DNA of 64,000 nt from Candidatus Omnitrophota bacterium (GTDB taxonomy: Bacteria; Omnitrophota; Gorgyraeia; Zapsychrales; Zapsychraceae): positions 1,488,001 to 1,552,000 of the forward strand of contig JACKFL010000005.1 in assembly GCA_020632495.1 (NCBI GenBank), given 5' to 3'. Positions within the stretch are counted from its first letter, which is position 1. Every line of letters begins with the position of its first letter. Of the stretch, positions 1 to 9,326 are shown in pieces. The notes beneath the pieces are model-generated. The model searched no databases and was not told the DNA's origin. It was given only the letters and a program-made list of their open reading frames with translations. The position numbers and the translations under genes were made by a program.

Positions 1-819
1 GAGAAACGGGATCGGAATAATGCCACCAACATCGTGGGGATCGCGCTGATCGCGTTGGCGGCGGTGTTCATCGTCAGCAGTTTCATCCGGATCGTTCCGG
101 CGGGGACCGTCGGTGTGTATGATTTGTTCGGGCGAGTGAAAGACGCAGAGCGGCTGCCGGGATTGAATTTTGTGAATCCTTTCGCCAAGCTGCAGATCAT
201 GAATATCAAGACTGAAGAAATCAAAGAGGTGATGGTGGTGCCGTCGCAGGAAGGCTTGTCCATCAACGTGGATGTATCCATTCTTTACCGCATGCTTCCC
301 GAGAAGGCCAGCGACATTTATACCACGGTCGGACAGGGTTACCGCGGAATCGTTATCATCCCCCAGTTTCGTTCCGTCGTGCGCGGCGCGACCGTGGATT
401 ACGAGGCCAAGGCGCTTTATACGTCCAACCGGGAGGAGATCGCCGGACGCATTAAGGACGACCTGCGCGATCTGTTGATCGAACGGGGCATCGTTTTAGA
501 GAACGTCCTGCTGCGGGCCATACAACTGCCGCCCACGGTCGGCGGGGCGATTGAACAGAAGCTCAAGGCGGAACAGGAAGCCGAGCAGATGCGATTCATT
601 CTGGACAAAGAACGCAAGGAAGCCGAACGCCGTATCATCGAGGCGGAGGGGATTGCCAAATCCCAGGAAATCATCAACAAAACCCTGACCCAGGAATATC
701 TGCAACACGAAGCCATCCAGAGCCAGATGAAAATGGCCAACAGTCCCAACAATACCGTTATTTACATCCCCGTCGGGACCAACGGAATCCCGTTGGTCAA
801 GATGACGAACACGAATTAG
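1..819 (+). CDS. SPFH/band-7 (prohibitin-like) membrane protein, 5' end outside window
   Basis: Membrane-anchored SPFH-domain protein of the prohibitin type. Such proteins form large ring-like scaffolds at the inner membrane and often modulate AAA proteases. The frame is open to the first base of the window, reading EKRDRNNATNI before the GTG at 34, so the true start probably lies upstream and GTG 34 is likely internal. A hydrophobic segment (IALIALAAVFIVSSFI) is followed by the SPFH core (VPAGTVGVYDLFGRV) and a charged helix rich in K, E and A (about residues 170-215 from GTG 34) typical of the prohibitin coiled coil. Its stop overlaps the stop of the convergent SGNH gene by 4 nt. The family call is confident; the cellular partner is unknown. 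Confidence 0.85.
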   Translation, partial: EKRDRNNATNIVGIALIALAAVFIVSSFIRIVPAGTVGVYDLFGRVKDAERLPGLNFVNPFAKLQIMNIKTEEIKEVMVVPSQEGLSINVDVSILYRMLPEKASDIYTTVGQGYRGIVIIPQFRSVVRGATVDYEAKALYTSNREEIAGRIKDDLRDLLIERGIVLENVLLRAIQLPPTVGGAIEQKLKAEQEAEQMRFILDKERKEAERRIIEAEGIAKSQEIINKTLTQEYLQHEAIQSQMKMANSPNNTVIYIPVGTNGIPLVKMTNTN

Positions 820-2033
820 CGCGACCCGGGCCGACGGCGCCGGGCTTCATCCAAATAGCCGCCTTCTTTGAGTCGCCGGTAGATGTGCCGGGCCACGTAT
901 GCATTTCCCTTTCCCGAGAAATGGTATTGGGGTGAGTAAAAGGTCGCGGGGTCTTCATCTTTGAGGATTTCGTCGAGGAATTCCGTCGTGAAGTCGAAGT
1001 ACGGAATGCCTTTTTCATCCATGATCTCCATGAACGGCCGGTAATTTTTGACGCTGTGTTCCTTTAGTCGCCAAAAGTCGCCGCTGTTAGGCAGAAAGAC
1101 CACGATTGGGATCGCCCCCTCTTTGCGGACCGTGGCCGCGAAATCTTCGATGATGGCCATGGACACCTTGAAGATATCTGACTTGGCACTGTATAGATAG
1201 CCGTCGAAGATTTCGTTTTGCGGCTTCATGTACATGCTTTTCAATATTTTGAAGAGGCGGACGGTTAGAAAGAAATCCAGGGGGTGCTGGCCGTACCGGT
1301 AGTAAAAGAAATAATCATCGTGGCTCAGTTCCAGCCGCACGGTTCGTTCCTCGTCTAGCAACCTTTGATAATCAGACAGGTCGTCCAACGGGTTTTCAAT
1401 GAGGACGAGCTGTCCGTCCTTCAATGTAAATCGCGGTTTGGAGAGGGGAAGCATGGAGTGCGGCAGATAGAACGGGCGAAATATTGTCATGTTGCGGGTG
1501 GGGTTTTCGGTCATAAATCCGATCAGGACGATATCCGGATGGAATTGCTTTCCGTCCTGAAGATATCGGAGGTACGCCTGGTCCATTCCGTATCCGCCGA
1601 CCCCGAAATTCATCGTCTCCAGCCGTGAATCCAAACGGTTGAGATGTTCCTGCCAGGTCTGGTCGTTAGGCACCTCGTCGCAGTGGACAAAGGAGTCCCC
1701 GAACGTCGCGATGCGGATTTTGTCTCCCGGAGTGAGGCTGTAGTCGTGGTCGGCCCGCAGTCCTTGCGAATTGGCGCGGTATTCGTCGCGCGCCCCGTTG
1801 GGGGCAATCGTCCACCCGAGCTTCGGGCTATGGGCGATATACTTGGCCTCACCGTCCAGAATTTTGCGGACCATTTTGCGCTGTTCTTCGGAGAACCGAT
1901 CCTTGATGACCGGGCGGTACTCGATGTTCTTCTTGTGGCGCAGATAAAGTATTCCCAACCCGGCAAGTCCCTCTAATACTAGGAGTTTGACCAGGATGAG
2001 GATTATTGAGAACATGACGTTTTTCATTTTCAT
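816..2033 (-). CDS. SGNH/GDSL-type hydrolase, membrane-anchored
   Basis: Predicted SGNH hydrolase of 405 aa. An N-terminal hydrophobic helix (residues about 7-28) should anchor it in the inner membrane with the enzyme on the outside. Family signatures are block I FGDSF (nucleophile Ser), the block II Gly in NFGVGGYGMDQ, an Asn in the block III region (GFMTENPTRN) and a C-terminal His in the segment YSPQYHFSGKGN. Substrates of such anchored SGNH proteins are commonly acyl groups on envelope polysaccharides, but nothing here fixes the substrate. It is a paralogue by eye of the SGNH gene at 23738, sharing the FGVxGYGxDQ block. No clear Shine-Dalgarno precedes ATG 2033; an in-frame ATG six bases further in is an alternative start. 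Confidence 0.8.
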   Translation of the reverse strand: MKMKNVMFSIILILVKLLVLEGLAGLGILYLRHKKNIEYRPVIKDRFSEEQRKMVRKILDGEAKYIAHSPKLGWTIAPNGARDEYRANSQGLRADHDYSLTPGDKIRIATFGDSFVHCDEVPNDQTWQEHLNRLDSRLETMNFGVGGYGMDQAYLRYLQDGKQFHPDIVLIGFMTENPTRNMTIFRPFYLPHSMLPLSKPRFTLKDGQLVLIENPLDDLSDYQRLLDEERTVRLELSHDDYFFYYRYGQHPLDFFLTVRLFKILKSMYMKPQNEIFDGYLYSAKSDIFKVSMAIIEDFAATVRKEGAIPIVVFLPNSGDFWRLKEHSVKNYRPFMEIMDEKGIPYFDFTTEFLDEILKDEDPATFYSPQYHFSGKGNAYVARHIYRRLKEGGYLDEARRRRPGSR

Positions 2034-2041
2034 ATCCGGCT

Positions 2042-2047
2042 ATTATA
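2042..2047 (-). promoter_or_regulatory. possible -10 element (TATAAT) for the minus-strand SGNH gene
   Basis: A perfect TATAAT on the minus strand ends only 8 nt before the predicted ATG. No convincing -35 hexamer sits 16-18 nt upstream. If real, the transcript would be nearly leaderless, which fits the lack of a Shine-Dalgarno. Chance occurrence in this AT-rich gap is possible. Confidence 0.3.
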
Positions 2048-2214
2048 CATCAGGTGAAGGGTTAGAAAAGAGAATATCCGCCGTTGCTGCTGGCCCGCAT
2101 TTACGCGCGATACGGGAGGGCCGCCGAGGCAATGCCAAATGTCTCATAAGACCATAGATAACAGTATATTAGGAAGGATCATATTGAGAATGCCGGCGGC
2201 CGGCCATTAAACGT

Positions 2215-2243
2215 TTGTATGGATGTTACAGCTATAGTATATT
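2215..2243 (+). promoter_or_regulatory. candidate sigma70-type promoter of giant protein 1
   Basis: TTGTAT (2215-2220), a 17-nt spacer and TATATT (2238-2243). Transcription would begin near 2250, so the in-frame TTG at 2215 and ATG at 2248 cannot be the translation start; ATG 2284 or 2296 is favoured. The rest of the 2034-2283 gap holds a short GC hairpin at 2192-2204 and nothing else I can name. Confidence 0.4.
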
Positions 2244-2283
2244 TTATATGGGAAAGGCCCGGGGGATATCCCTCCAATCCGTA

Positions 2284-5200
2284 ATGGTAATTATCATGTT
2301 TTTTATCGATTTTCAGAGAATTAGGAGACGGCAAGGTTTTCGGCAGTTTGCCTGCGGGTTGGCCGCGGTCATGCTGGTAAGCTGGGGTCTGCCGTCGGCC
2401 GCCCATGCGAATACGCCGATGTTGGAGGCCCTTCCGCAGCCGGGCACGATGGTTCGGCTGAGCCCCCATCATGAGCCGGCCCTGATCCGGGGGATGCGGG
2501 TTTTTGCCGACAACCCGTTACGTTTTGACTTTATCATCGACGTCGGTCAAAACGGACTCGCCGGTGAAGAGCTGACACAGGAAACGCGGCGGTTGATCAA
2601 ATATTTCCTGGCGGCGTTAACCGTCCCCGAGGACGAAATGTGGGTGAATCTTTCACCCTATGAAAACGACCGCATCGTACCCGCCGGCTTCGGCATTACC
2701 GAGATGGGCCGGGATATGCTCGCCCAGGATTATATTCTCAAACAGATCACGGCGTCACTCATGTATCCGGAGGACGATGTCGGTAAGAAATTCTGGGAGC
2801 GCGTTTATACCAAGGCGCAGCGCCTGTTCGGCACCACGGATATTCCGGTCAATACCTTCAACAAGGTGTGGATTGTCCCGGAGAAGGCCGTGGTTTACGA
2901 AAACGGGGATACCGCCTATGTGGTGCGCAGCCGGCTGAAGGTCATGCTCGAGGAGGATTATCTGGCCATCGAGGCGAGCCGCAAACCTAACGCCGCGTTC
3001 CGTCTGGAGACCGGTCAAGCCCCGGGCAGCGAGGAGCAGTCACCGGAGGTGACGGAAATAATCAGGGAGGTCATGATCCCCGAGATTGAGCGGGAGGTCA
3101 ATGAAGGCGAGCACTTCCGCCCGCTGCGACAGATTTATCACTCCATGATATTGGCCACCTGGTTCAAACGAAATCTCCGCGAGAGTTTTCTGGGCCGCAA
3201 ATATGTGGATCAAAAGAAGCTGTCCGGCGTGGATGTTGATGACAAGGATATCAAAAACAAAATATATCAGCAGTACCTGGAGGCGTTCCGGGAAGGGGCT
3301 TACAGCTACATTAAAGAGGAGTTCGATCCCGTCACCCAGGAAGTCATCCCCCGCAAGTACTTCTCTGGCGGGACGTCGCTGGCCTTATCCAACGAAACCT
3401 TTGAAGTCACCCGCACGTTGTCGCCCGCCGACCGGGCGGTGATGGCGCAAACCGAAGACCGGTTGCGTATTGCCCCGACGGGACTGGAATTGACCAATCC
3501 GGAATCGCGGCGCGACGCGGCCATCCTGGTAACCCAGTTTTACAATAAGCCGACGATTGAAAATTACCAGCAGCTCACCGTTGCCCAGCGTCAGCAAATC
3601 CGGACTCAGGCCGAGCGACGCATTGGCAGCGTGCAGGTCGTTGGGCGCGGAGAACAACGCTACGCGGTTGATGACTTTGTGCGGGCCACACTCGAACAGG
3701 CCGCGATGACCAAGACCAATGTGGTGGACCGGGTCGGCGAAGATGCCTTGTACATTTCTCTGGGTTCAAGTCCGGAATGGATCTATCGCAGTCTGCAGCT
3801 GGCCAATCCGGAATTCGACCGTGTCCGTTATCTGGCCTTCTCGCTGCTGGGCGACACTCCGATCTCCGAGGATCAAGCCGGACGGTACATGGATTATCTT
3901 AGCGATACCATCGGAGCCGATGTCCGCGGATCCACCGCACCGATCGTGGTAAGTGATATGCTCGGCGGGGGACGGACATTTGCCCTGTTTATTGGGCTGC
4001 TGGAACAGTGGGCCCAACGGGAAGGTGTGGAGGATTTCGCGCAACGGCTGGTGATCCATTCGATTGAGGAGCCGGATACTTACGGTGAAACCCCCGACGA
4101 ATTGCAGAGGTATCCGGTGATTCACCAGTTGGAAATGGACCAGGAGTTTATCGATGCCTCCATGAACTCAGAGGTCTTTTTCAACACTCGCTGGACGCCG
4201 CGGTTTCTGCCGCAGGCGTGGGGGACCGAGCTTAGTCCTTTCGCCGAGGGTTACAACATTCGACCTACCCGCCGCGCCGCGTTTCTGTCTTTCCTGCTGT
4301 CGGACGCCCTGTTCGGCGAGAATACCGTCGTCCGGCCGGGGGCGTTGACGATCGGCCGGCAAAAGGCTGTCCTGGCGCGCACGCAGGACCTGGACGCGGT
4401 TTCGCAAGCCGCGCGATCCTACCAAACGGTGGCGGAGATGTACCGGAATCTCCCGGCGGATATCGAAAACGTCATTCGCGGATTCGCACGGACACTTCCC
4501 GCCGAGCAGGCCGCGGAGATCGAGCGCAGCCTGCCCTTCGCCATGGACCTCCTTGAACGCGTACGCGGGCAGTACGCGGACCTCCGCGCCACAGACGAAC
4601 AGGGGGCTGAGATTAATCTCACGGTCGACAATTATCACAACCATTTTCACAACATGCTGGTCACGTTGGGCAGTCTGATTTGGAACATGAGTGCCGGTCA
4701 GATCGAAAACGCCCGGGATTTCAAAGTCGCTTTCGCGTCGGCCCTCTTGCATGACTTTCAGTTACGCCAGGTGCTCGGTCCACAAGACGCCGACGGCCGG
4801 CGGTGGGTTACCGCCGCGTATGTCCCGGAGACGATGGAGCAGATCGGAGATCTTATGGGCGTCACCACCTACACCCGGCCCGAGGTCGAGAACGCCGATT
4901 ACAGCGAACGGGTAAGTGATTCGCAGAAGCAGGACTTTCGCCGGGCGTTGCGGGGCTTTCTCGGGGAGGAAACATCATTGACCGATTTCTTCGCGGAGGT
5001 GGCGGCCGCGATCCGGCGGACCGATTTTGCCTCGGACGTGGCAACACCGGAAATTACCTATCAGGAGCTGGCCGGATTGCAACGTTACAGTCTGGACGCC
5101 AATATTCAGAGCTGGCTTGCCGGCGAGCAAACGTACACCCAGCTGCTCGACCGGATCGCCGAACGTTGGGCCATTGCTTTTCAACGGGTCGACGAAGATT

Positions 5201-6570
5201 ACAACAATCTTGTTTACGGCGCGGACAATCGGGACGAAGTCAGAAATACAGCCCTGACCTTCCTGCGGCGCCGGCAGGCCATTGACGTCGGCTTCCTGGG
5301 GGCCCTGCAGAATATTCCGGTGGAGCGCCGGACCAAGGTCTTTGAAATGGCCAACCGTCTGGAAATGGCTGATTTGTCCGGAAACTTCTGGCTGACTTCG
5401 GCGGCGGTCAATGAGGCGGTTATCCGCGGGCTGGCCAATGAGCTGCCGTTCGTTTCGGAAGAAGGAACGTACCCGTATTTTGTCTCGCAGGTGGTCAGCA
5501 CCTTACGCAACCGGGCCTTCTTGGAGGAACTGCCCCCGGTCTTTCAGGAGCGTTTTATTCAGCGCGTAGATCAGTTAGCGGACGTCGCGGCCGACACCAT
5601 CGTACCGCGATATAATCGTCCGGTGGCGGATTACTGGGCGCAGGAGCGTGAGGATCTGGTGGCGGCATTCGGTTTACAAACGGATGAGCGTCGGTCCGTC
5701 GCTGACGGAAAGGACCGGTCGGTTTTGAGTGATGACGGACGGCGCATGCCCCAAAATCCGCGCACATACACGGTCAGTTCCGACTTGCGGGCGCAGCTGG
5801 TGGAGCGTTACGGCGCGCAAGTGATCGAGGCCGTTGAAGCCTTCGGTAAACTGGATAACCTGTACTCCCTGAATCGCAATTTGCGCGCTGTTGTGGCGGA
5901 GTTGGATGTGCTTTACCAGGCGGCTCCGCGAAAGGAGGCTGCGCCGCGGCTATTCATCCGTGGAGGGATCATCCGCCGCTTTCAGGCGCAGGACCTCAGC
6001 GATCTGCAGGACAACACCGACATCGATATCATCCTCCGCGACACCGACAATTATACGGTGCGCGGCCGGCAGGATGCGTGGTTCGACAATAACCGGATTC
6101 AGGTCATGGCCATCCCGGTTACCCCGGGACAGGATTTTGTGGAGATCGACCGTGGACAGTTGGAGGCGAGTCCGTTTTACCTGCTGGACTTATGGGCGGT
6201 GTATGCCGGGACGGACCGTGAATTTCCCGAAGGCGGTTCGGACCGGGCCGTGCTGGTTACGGACCGGGACGCGCCTGCCAATCAGATAGCTGAGCAGAAC
6301 GTCGGGGGTATCGATCTTAATCCCTCCCTGTTGGAAATACAGTCGGAAGGCCGCGGCATCGAACTGGAGACCCCGGTCGACATGCAGGATCTGGAAAATA
6401 TGCAGATTGAGGGCTTCACCCCGGTTATTTTCCAAATTGTTCCGGTCACCAATCTCCCGCTGCTGTTAGGGATTAATGATCTGGACAGTCCGGAAGATCC
6501 CGCCGACAGCCAAATCCAGCTTTCCGCCGTATCACCCGGACAACCACTCGCAACCGGTCAATCCCTTTAG
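2284..6570 (+). CDS. giant secreted modular protein 1: Omnitrophota-type head, PRTase-like, HD and NTase-like segments, GGIDLNP tail
   Basis: 1428 aa. A basic n-region and hydrophobic stretch ending in PSAAHA predict a Sec signal cleaved before NTPMLEALPQPG. Residues about 40-350 form a head shared with the protein at 10910: over the 85 residues from VNLSPYE I count 64 identities. The middle differs completely. It holds a phosphoribosyltransferase-like loop (IVVSDMLGGGRTF, D558), an HD-phosphohydrolase-like signature (NYHNHFH at 783-789 and LLHDF with H823/D824, as in cyclic-nucleotide PDE or HD domains), and a nucleotidyltransferase-like signature (RGG at 1226-1228, then DID at 1246-1248). 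The tail has VGGIDLNP at 1340-1347 followed by EGFTPVIFQI and NLPLLLG. ATG 2296 is an alternative start and no strong Shine-Dalgarno helps to decide. Function is unknown; the domain calls in the middle rest on motifs only. Confidence 0.75.
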   Translation: MVIIMFFIDFQRIRRRQGFRQFACGLAAVMLVSWGLPSAAHANTPMLEALPQPGTMVRLSPHHEPALIRGMRVFADNPLRFDFIIDVGQNGLAGEELTQETRRLIKYFLAALTVPEDEMWVNLSPYENDRIVPAGFGITEMGRDMLAQDYILKQITASLMYPEDDVGKKFWERVYTKAQRLFGTTDIPVNTFNKVWIVPEKAVVYENGDTAYVVRSRLKVMLEEDYLAIEASRKPNAAFRLETGQAPGSEEQSPEVTEIIREVMIPEIEREVNEGEHFRPLRQIYHSMILATWFKRNLRESFLGRKYVDQKKLSGVDVDDKDIKNKIYQQYLEAFREGAYSYIKEEFDPVTQEVIPRKYFSGGTSLALSNETFEVTRTLSPADRAVMAQTEDRLRIAPTGLELTNPESRRDAAILVTQFYNKPTIENYQQLTVAQRQQIRTQAERRIGSVQVVGRGEQRYAVDDFVRATLEQAAMTKTNVVDRVGEDALYISLGSSPEWIYRSLQLANPEFDRVRYLAFSLLGDTPISEDQAGRYMDYLSDTIGADVRGSTAPIVVSDMLGGGRTFALFIGLLEQWAQREGVEDFAQRLVIHSIEEPDTYGETPDELQRYPVIHQLEMDQEFIDASMNSEVFFNTRWTPRFLPQAWGTELSPFAEGYNIRPTRRAAFLSFLLSDALFGENTVVRPGALTIGRQKAVLARTQDLDAVSQAARSYQTVAEMYRNLPADIENVIRGFARTLPAEQAAEIERSLPFAMDLLERVRGQYADLRATDEQGAEINLTVDNYHNHFHNMLVTLGSLIWNMSAGQIENARDFKVAFASALLHDFQLRQVLGPQDADGRRWVTAAYVPETMEQIGDLMGVTTYTRPEVENADYSERVSDSQKQDFRRALRGFLGEETSLTDFFAEVAAAIRRTDFASDVATPEITYQELAGLQRYSLDANIQSWLAGEQTYTQLLDRIAERWAIAFQRVDEDYNNLVYGADNRDEVRNTALTFLRRRQAIDVGFLGALQNIPVERRTKVFEMANRLEMADLSGNFWLTSAAVNEAVIRGLANELPFVSEEGTYPYFVSQVVSTLRNRAFLEELPPVFQERFIQRVDQLADVAADTIVPRYNRPVADYWAQEREDLVAAFGLQTDERRSVADGKDRSVLSDDGRRMPQNPRTYTVSSDLRAQLVERYGAQVIEAVEAFGKLDNLYSLNRNLRAVVAELDVLYQAAPRKEAAPRLFIRGGIIRRFQAQDLSDLQDNTDIDIILRDTDNYTVRGRQDAWFDNNRIQVMAIPVTPGQDFVEIDRGQLEASPFYLLDLWAVYAGTDREFPEGGSDRAVLVTDRDAPANQIAEQNVGGIDLNPSLLEIQSEGRGIELETPVDMQDLENMQIEGFTPVIFQIVPVTNLPLLLGINDLDSPEDPADSQIQLSAVSPGQPLATGQSL

Positions 6571-6695
6571 CCTGCCCACCGTCTGAATGCTGTTGCCCAG
6601 AAACTAGGCAGAAAATCTTACCATATTAACATGCAAGTCAAGTGAAATTCGGTCCCCTCACAGGTCGAATCCTGCAAGGCGCTGTAAGTAATGCA

Positions 6696-6724
6696 TTTAC
6701 AAATGTGAATTTTTACAGTAATAT
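6696..6724 (+). promoter_or_regulatory. weak candidate promoter upstream of the PHP-GT gene
   Basis: TTTACA (6696-6701), a 17-nt spacer and TAATAT (6719-6724) within a markedly AT-rich 257-nt gap. A second -10-like TATAGT at 6800-6805 lacks a good -35. The choice is uncertain. Confidence 0.3.
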
Positions 6725-6854
6725 AAAATATTTGGTGCCAATCATTTACCGCATAGTAACCAAAAAGACACATTTCCGTAACAATATCGGGCCATACTCT
6801 ATAGTGACGTGAACTGAAAAACGGAACATGATTACGGCGAACAGGAGACGCATG

Positions 6855-9326
6855 ATGAAAAAAGCGGACATGCATGTCCATTCCAATTATTCAAACGATC
6901 CTTCGGAATGGGCGTTGCGTCAAATCGGAATGAATGAGTGCTATATAGAGGTGGAAGAGGTCTATGCGCGGGCCAAGGCCAAGGGAATGGATTATGTCAT
7001 CATTACCGACCACAATACGGTGGACGGGGCCGTTCGTCTGAATCGAAAATATCCCGAAGACACCATTATCGGCGTGGAGGTAACCACCGGCTTTCCCGAA
7101 GACGGATGCAAGATGCACGTCCTGCTGTTCGATATCACTGCCGAACAATACCGGCATATCGAAAAGATTCGGCACAATATCTACACTTTGCGAGAGTACA
7201 TCATAGAAAATGACATCGGCTACTCGGTCGCCCATGCCACTTACGCGGTGAACGGACGGCTAAATATGGAGGTCTTTGAAAAATTGATCTTGATGTTCGA
7301 TGTTTTCGAAGGCATCAACGGCGCCCGTAATCCCTACTTCAATGAGGTGTGGATGGACGGTTTGCGCAATTTGACGCCGGAAGATATCGACCGTATGTAC
7401 CAGAAGCACAAGATCGAACCGATCAGCCGGGATCCCTGGGTGAAGGGGTTCACCGGAGGTTCCGACGACCATGCCGGCCTGTTTTCCGCCGACACCTGGA
7501 CGGAGTGCGAGGCCAATACGAAGGCTGAATTTATCGCCGCCATCAAGAACAAACACAGCCTGGCCATGGGCCGGAGCAACAATTACAAGACGATGGCGTA
7601 TGTGTTCTACAAGATCTACAACGACTTTCTACTGCATTCCAACAATAAAAATCAGAACCGTGTGCTGAAGATCATCACCGACATCGTTTTTCGTGACGAG
7701 GCGCCCAAGCTCAAGGATGCCTACATCATTCACCGGATGAAGGTCAGCAGCAAAAAGAGGGAGCGTATCCTGGCCCGCTTTATCGACCGGCTGGAGACGC
7801 AGATTCTGCATCAGAATATTAAACTGGAAGACCGGATCAATGCGGTCTACGACAATATCTGCCGGCTGGGAGACGAATATCTCAAATACTTCATCAAGCG
7901 CTTCCATAAAGATATGGACAGGGGAAATGTCTTCAAGGCAATCAACAACCTGACATCTCTCGTCCCGATGGCCTACATGACACTGCCGTTTTCCTCTACC
8001 TGGATGCATCTCAACAAGGACCGGAAACTGCTGGAGCGTTTCAAGAATGCGTATGCCCGGACCAAACGCGATGAGAAGGGAAAGGTCTTCTGGTTCACCG
8101 ATACCTTCGTCGATCTCAACGGTGTGTCCAAGACGATCAACAACATGCTGCGCGCCGCCCGGGAGCACGACATCCCGCTGCACGTGGTCACATCGCACAA
8201 GAATCTCGACAACGAGCCGTGCGAGCATCAGAACGTCATCAATCTTCCAACGCACTTTTCCTTCACTCCCGAAATCTACAATACCTACACCATGCACTTT
8301 CCGTCGTTCCTGCGGTCGGTCGAGATCATTGAACGCGAAAACCCCCAGGAAATTATCATATCTACCCCCGGTCCGGTCGGGCTGATCGGTCTGCTGGCGG
8401 CGCGATTACTGGGGATCAAATGCAAAGGGATTTATCATTCGGATTTTGGCGCGCAATTTGATTACATCATGGGTGACGGCTATTCACCGCGTATGATCGA
8501 GCGTTACACCAATTGGTTCTTTAACCAGGTCGATGAGCTGCGGGTTCCGACAAAGGAGTACATCGATATCCTGTCGCGCAAAAATATGCGGGAGGACAAG
8601 ATGACGGTGTTCAAACGCGGTATCGATACCGATTTGTTCCGCTTTGATCTTTCCGAGAAACAGACGACCCTGTGCCAATACGCCATTCCCGAAGGGTTCA
8701 ATCTGATCTATGCCGGGCGCATCAGCAAGGACAAGAATCTTGATTTCCTGGCCAAGGTTTATCGAGAAGTCGTTCAAACGCGTGAGGATGTCAACCTGAT
8801 CATCGCCGGGAACGGGCCGGCCTTGGCGCATTTGCGTGAAGAATTCGCCGGCAACGCGCGCGTTGTCTTTACCGGGCAGGTGGAAAGCACCGAGCTGGCC
8901 AAGCTCTACAGCAGTTCCGACCTGTTGCTGTTTCCGAGTACGACCGATACCTTCGGGATGGTCGTCCTGGAGGCGCAGAGCTGCGGACTGCTCGCCTTGG
9001 TCACCGACGTCGGCGGACCGCAGGAGATAATCGTCGATCAGGAAACCGGTTTCGTCCTGCCGGTCGATCATTCCCGCCTGTGGGTGGACAAGATATTGTC
9101 ATTGATCAAGGTCAGTGAATTTACCCCTGAAAGTTATGTGAGTATGCGCAACAAGGCCTCCGAACGCGTCAAACAAATCTTCTCCATGGAAAAATCACTG
9201 GAAAACCTGCTTGGGTTCAATATACTGGCAGGTAGGGAACAGGACATGGTTGTGGCCAATGAACCGCGCCGCATCCTGCTGGATGTCCTGGACAAAATGG
9301 GAGAAGAAGATGTTAGCGCAAAGTGA
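6855..9326 (+). CDS. PHP-domain phosphoesterase fused to GT4-family glycosyltransferase
   Basis: Two-domain protein of 823 aa. The N-terminal half is a PHP metal-dependent phosphoesterase: HVH (H7, H9), IITDHNT, GVEVTT, a His in KMHVLLFD and a late GGSDDHAG supply the usual metal ligands. The C-terminal half is a GT-B glycosyltransferase of the GT4 type: RGIDTDLF, YAGRISKDKNLD, AGNGPAL, and the nucleotide-sugar motif DTFGMVVLEAQSCG followed by DVGGPQEIIV. The start is set by AGGAG at 6843-6847, seven bases before ATG 6855; ATG 6852 directly precedes it. The radical SAM gene downstream overlaps its 3' end by 17 nt, so the two are probably co-translated. The fusion suggests a glycolipid or polysaccharide step plus a phosphate release, but the substrate is not evident. 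Confidence 0.85.
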   Translation: MKKADMHVHSNYSNDPSEWALRQIGMNECYIEVEEVYARAKAKGMDYVIITDHNTVDGAVRLNRKYPEDTIIGVEVTTGFPEDGCKMHVLLFDITAEQYRHIEKIRHNIYTLREYIIENDIGYSVAHATYAVNGRLNMEVFEKLILMFDVFEGINGARNPYFNEVWMDGLRNLTPEDIDRMYQKHKIEPISRDPWVKGFTGGSDDHAGLFSADTWTECEANTKAEFIAAIKNKHSLAMGRSNNYKTMAYVFYKIYNDFLLHSNNKNQNRVLKIITDIVFRDEAPKLKDAYIIHRMKVSSKKRERILARFIDRLETQILHQNIKLEDRINAVYDNICRLGDEYLKYFIKRFHKDMDRGNVFKAINNLTSLVPMAYMTLPFSSTWMHLNKDRKLLERFKNAYARTKRDEKGKVFWFTDTFVDLNGVSKTINNMLRAAREHDIPLHVVTSHKNLDNEPCEHQNVINLPTHFSFTPEIYNTYTMHFPSFLRSVEIIERENPQEIIISTPGPVGLIGLLAARLLGIKCKGIYHSDFGAQFDYIMGDGYSPRMIERYTNWFFNQVDELRVPTKEYIDILSRKNMREDKMTVFKRGIDTDLFRFDLSEKQTTLCQYAIPEGFNLIYAGRISKDKNLDFLAKVYREVVQTREDVNLIIAGNGPALAHLREEFAGNARVVFTGQVESTELAKLYSSSDLLLFPSTTDTFGMVVLEAQSCGLLALVTDVGGPQEIIVDQETGFVLPVDHSRLWVDKILSLIKVSEFTPESYVSMRNKASERVKQIFSMEKSLENLLGFNILAGREQDMVVANEPRRILLDVLDKMGEEDVSAK

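Noticed and set aside
2215..2283. Extended N-terminus of giant protein 1 from TTG 2215 or ATG 2248
   Set aside because: The likely -35/-10 lie at 2215-2243, and the signal peptide is best placed from ATG 2284 or 2296.
6655..6680. tRNA T-arm-like sequence CACAGGTCGAATCCTG
   Set aside because: It resembles a tRNA 3' part with one T missing, but no acceptor, D or anticodon arm can be folded around it. At best a decayed remnant of an integration site; not called.
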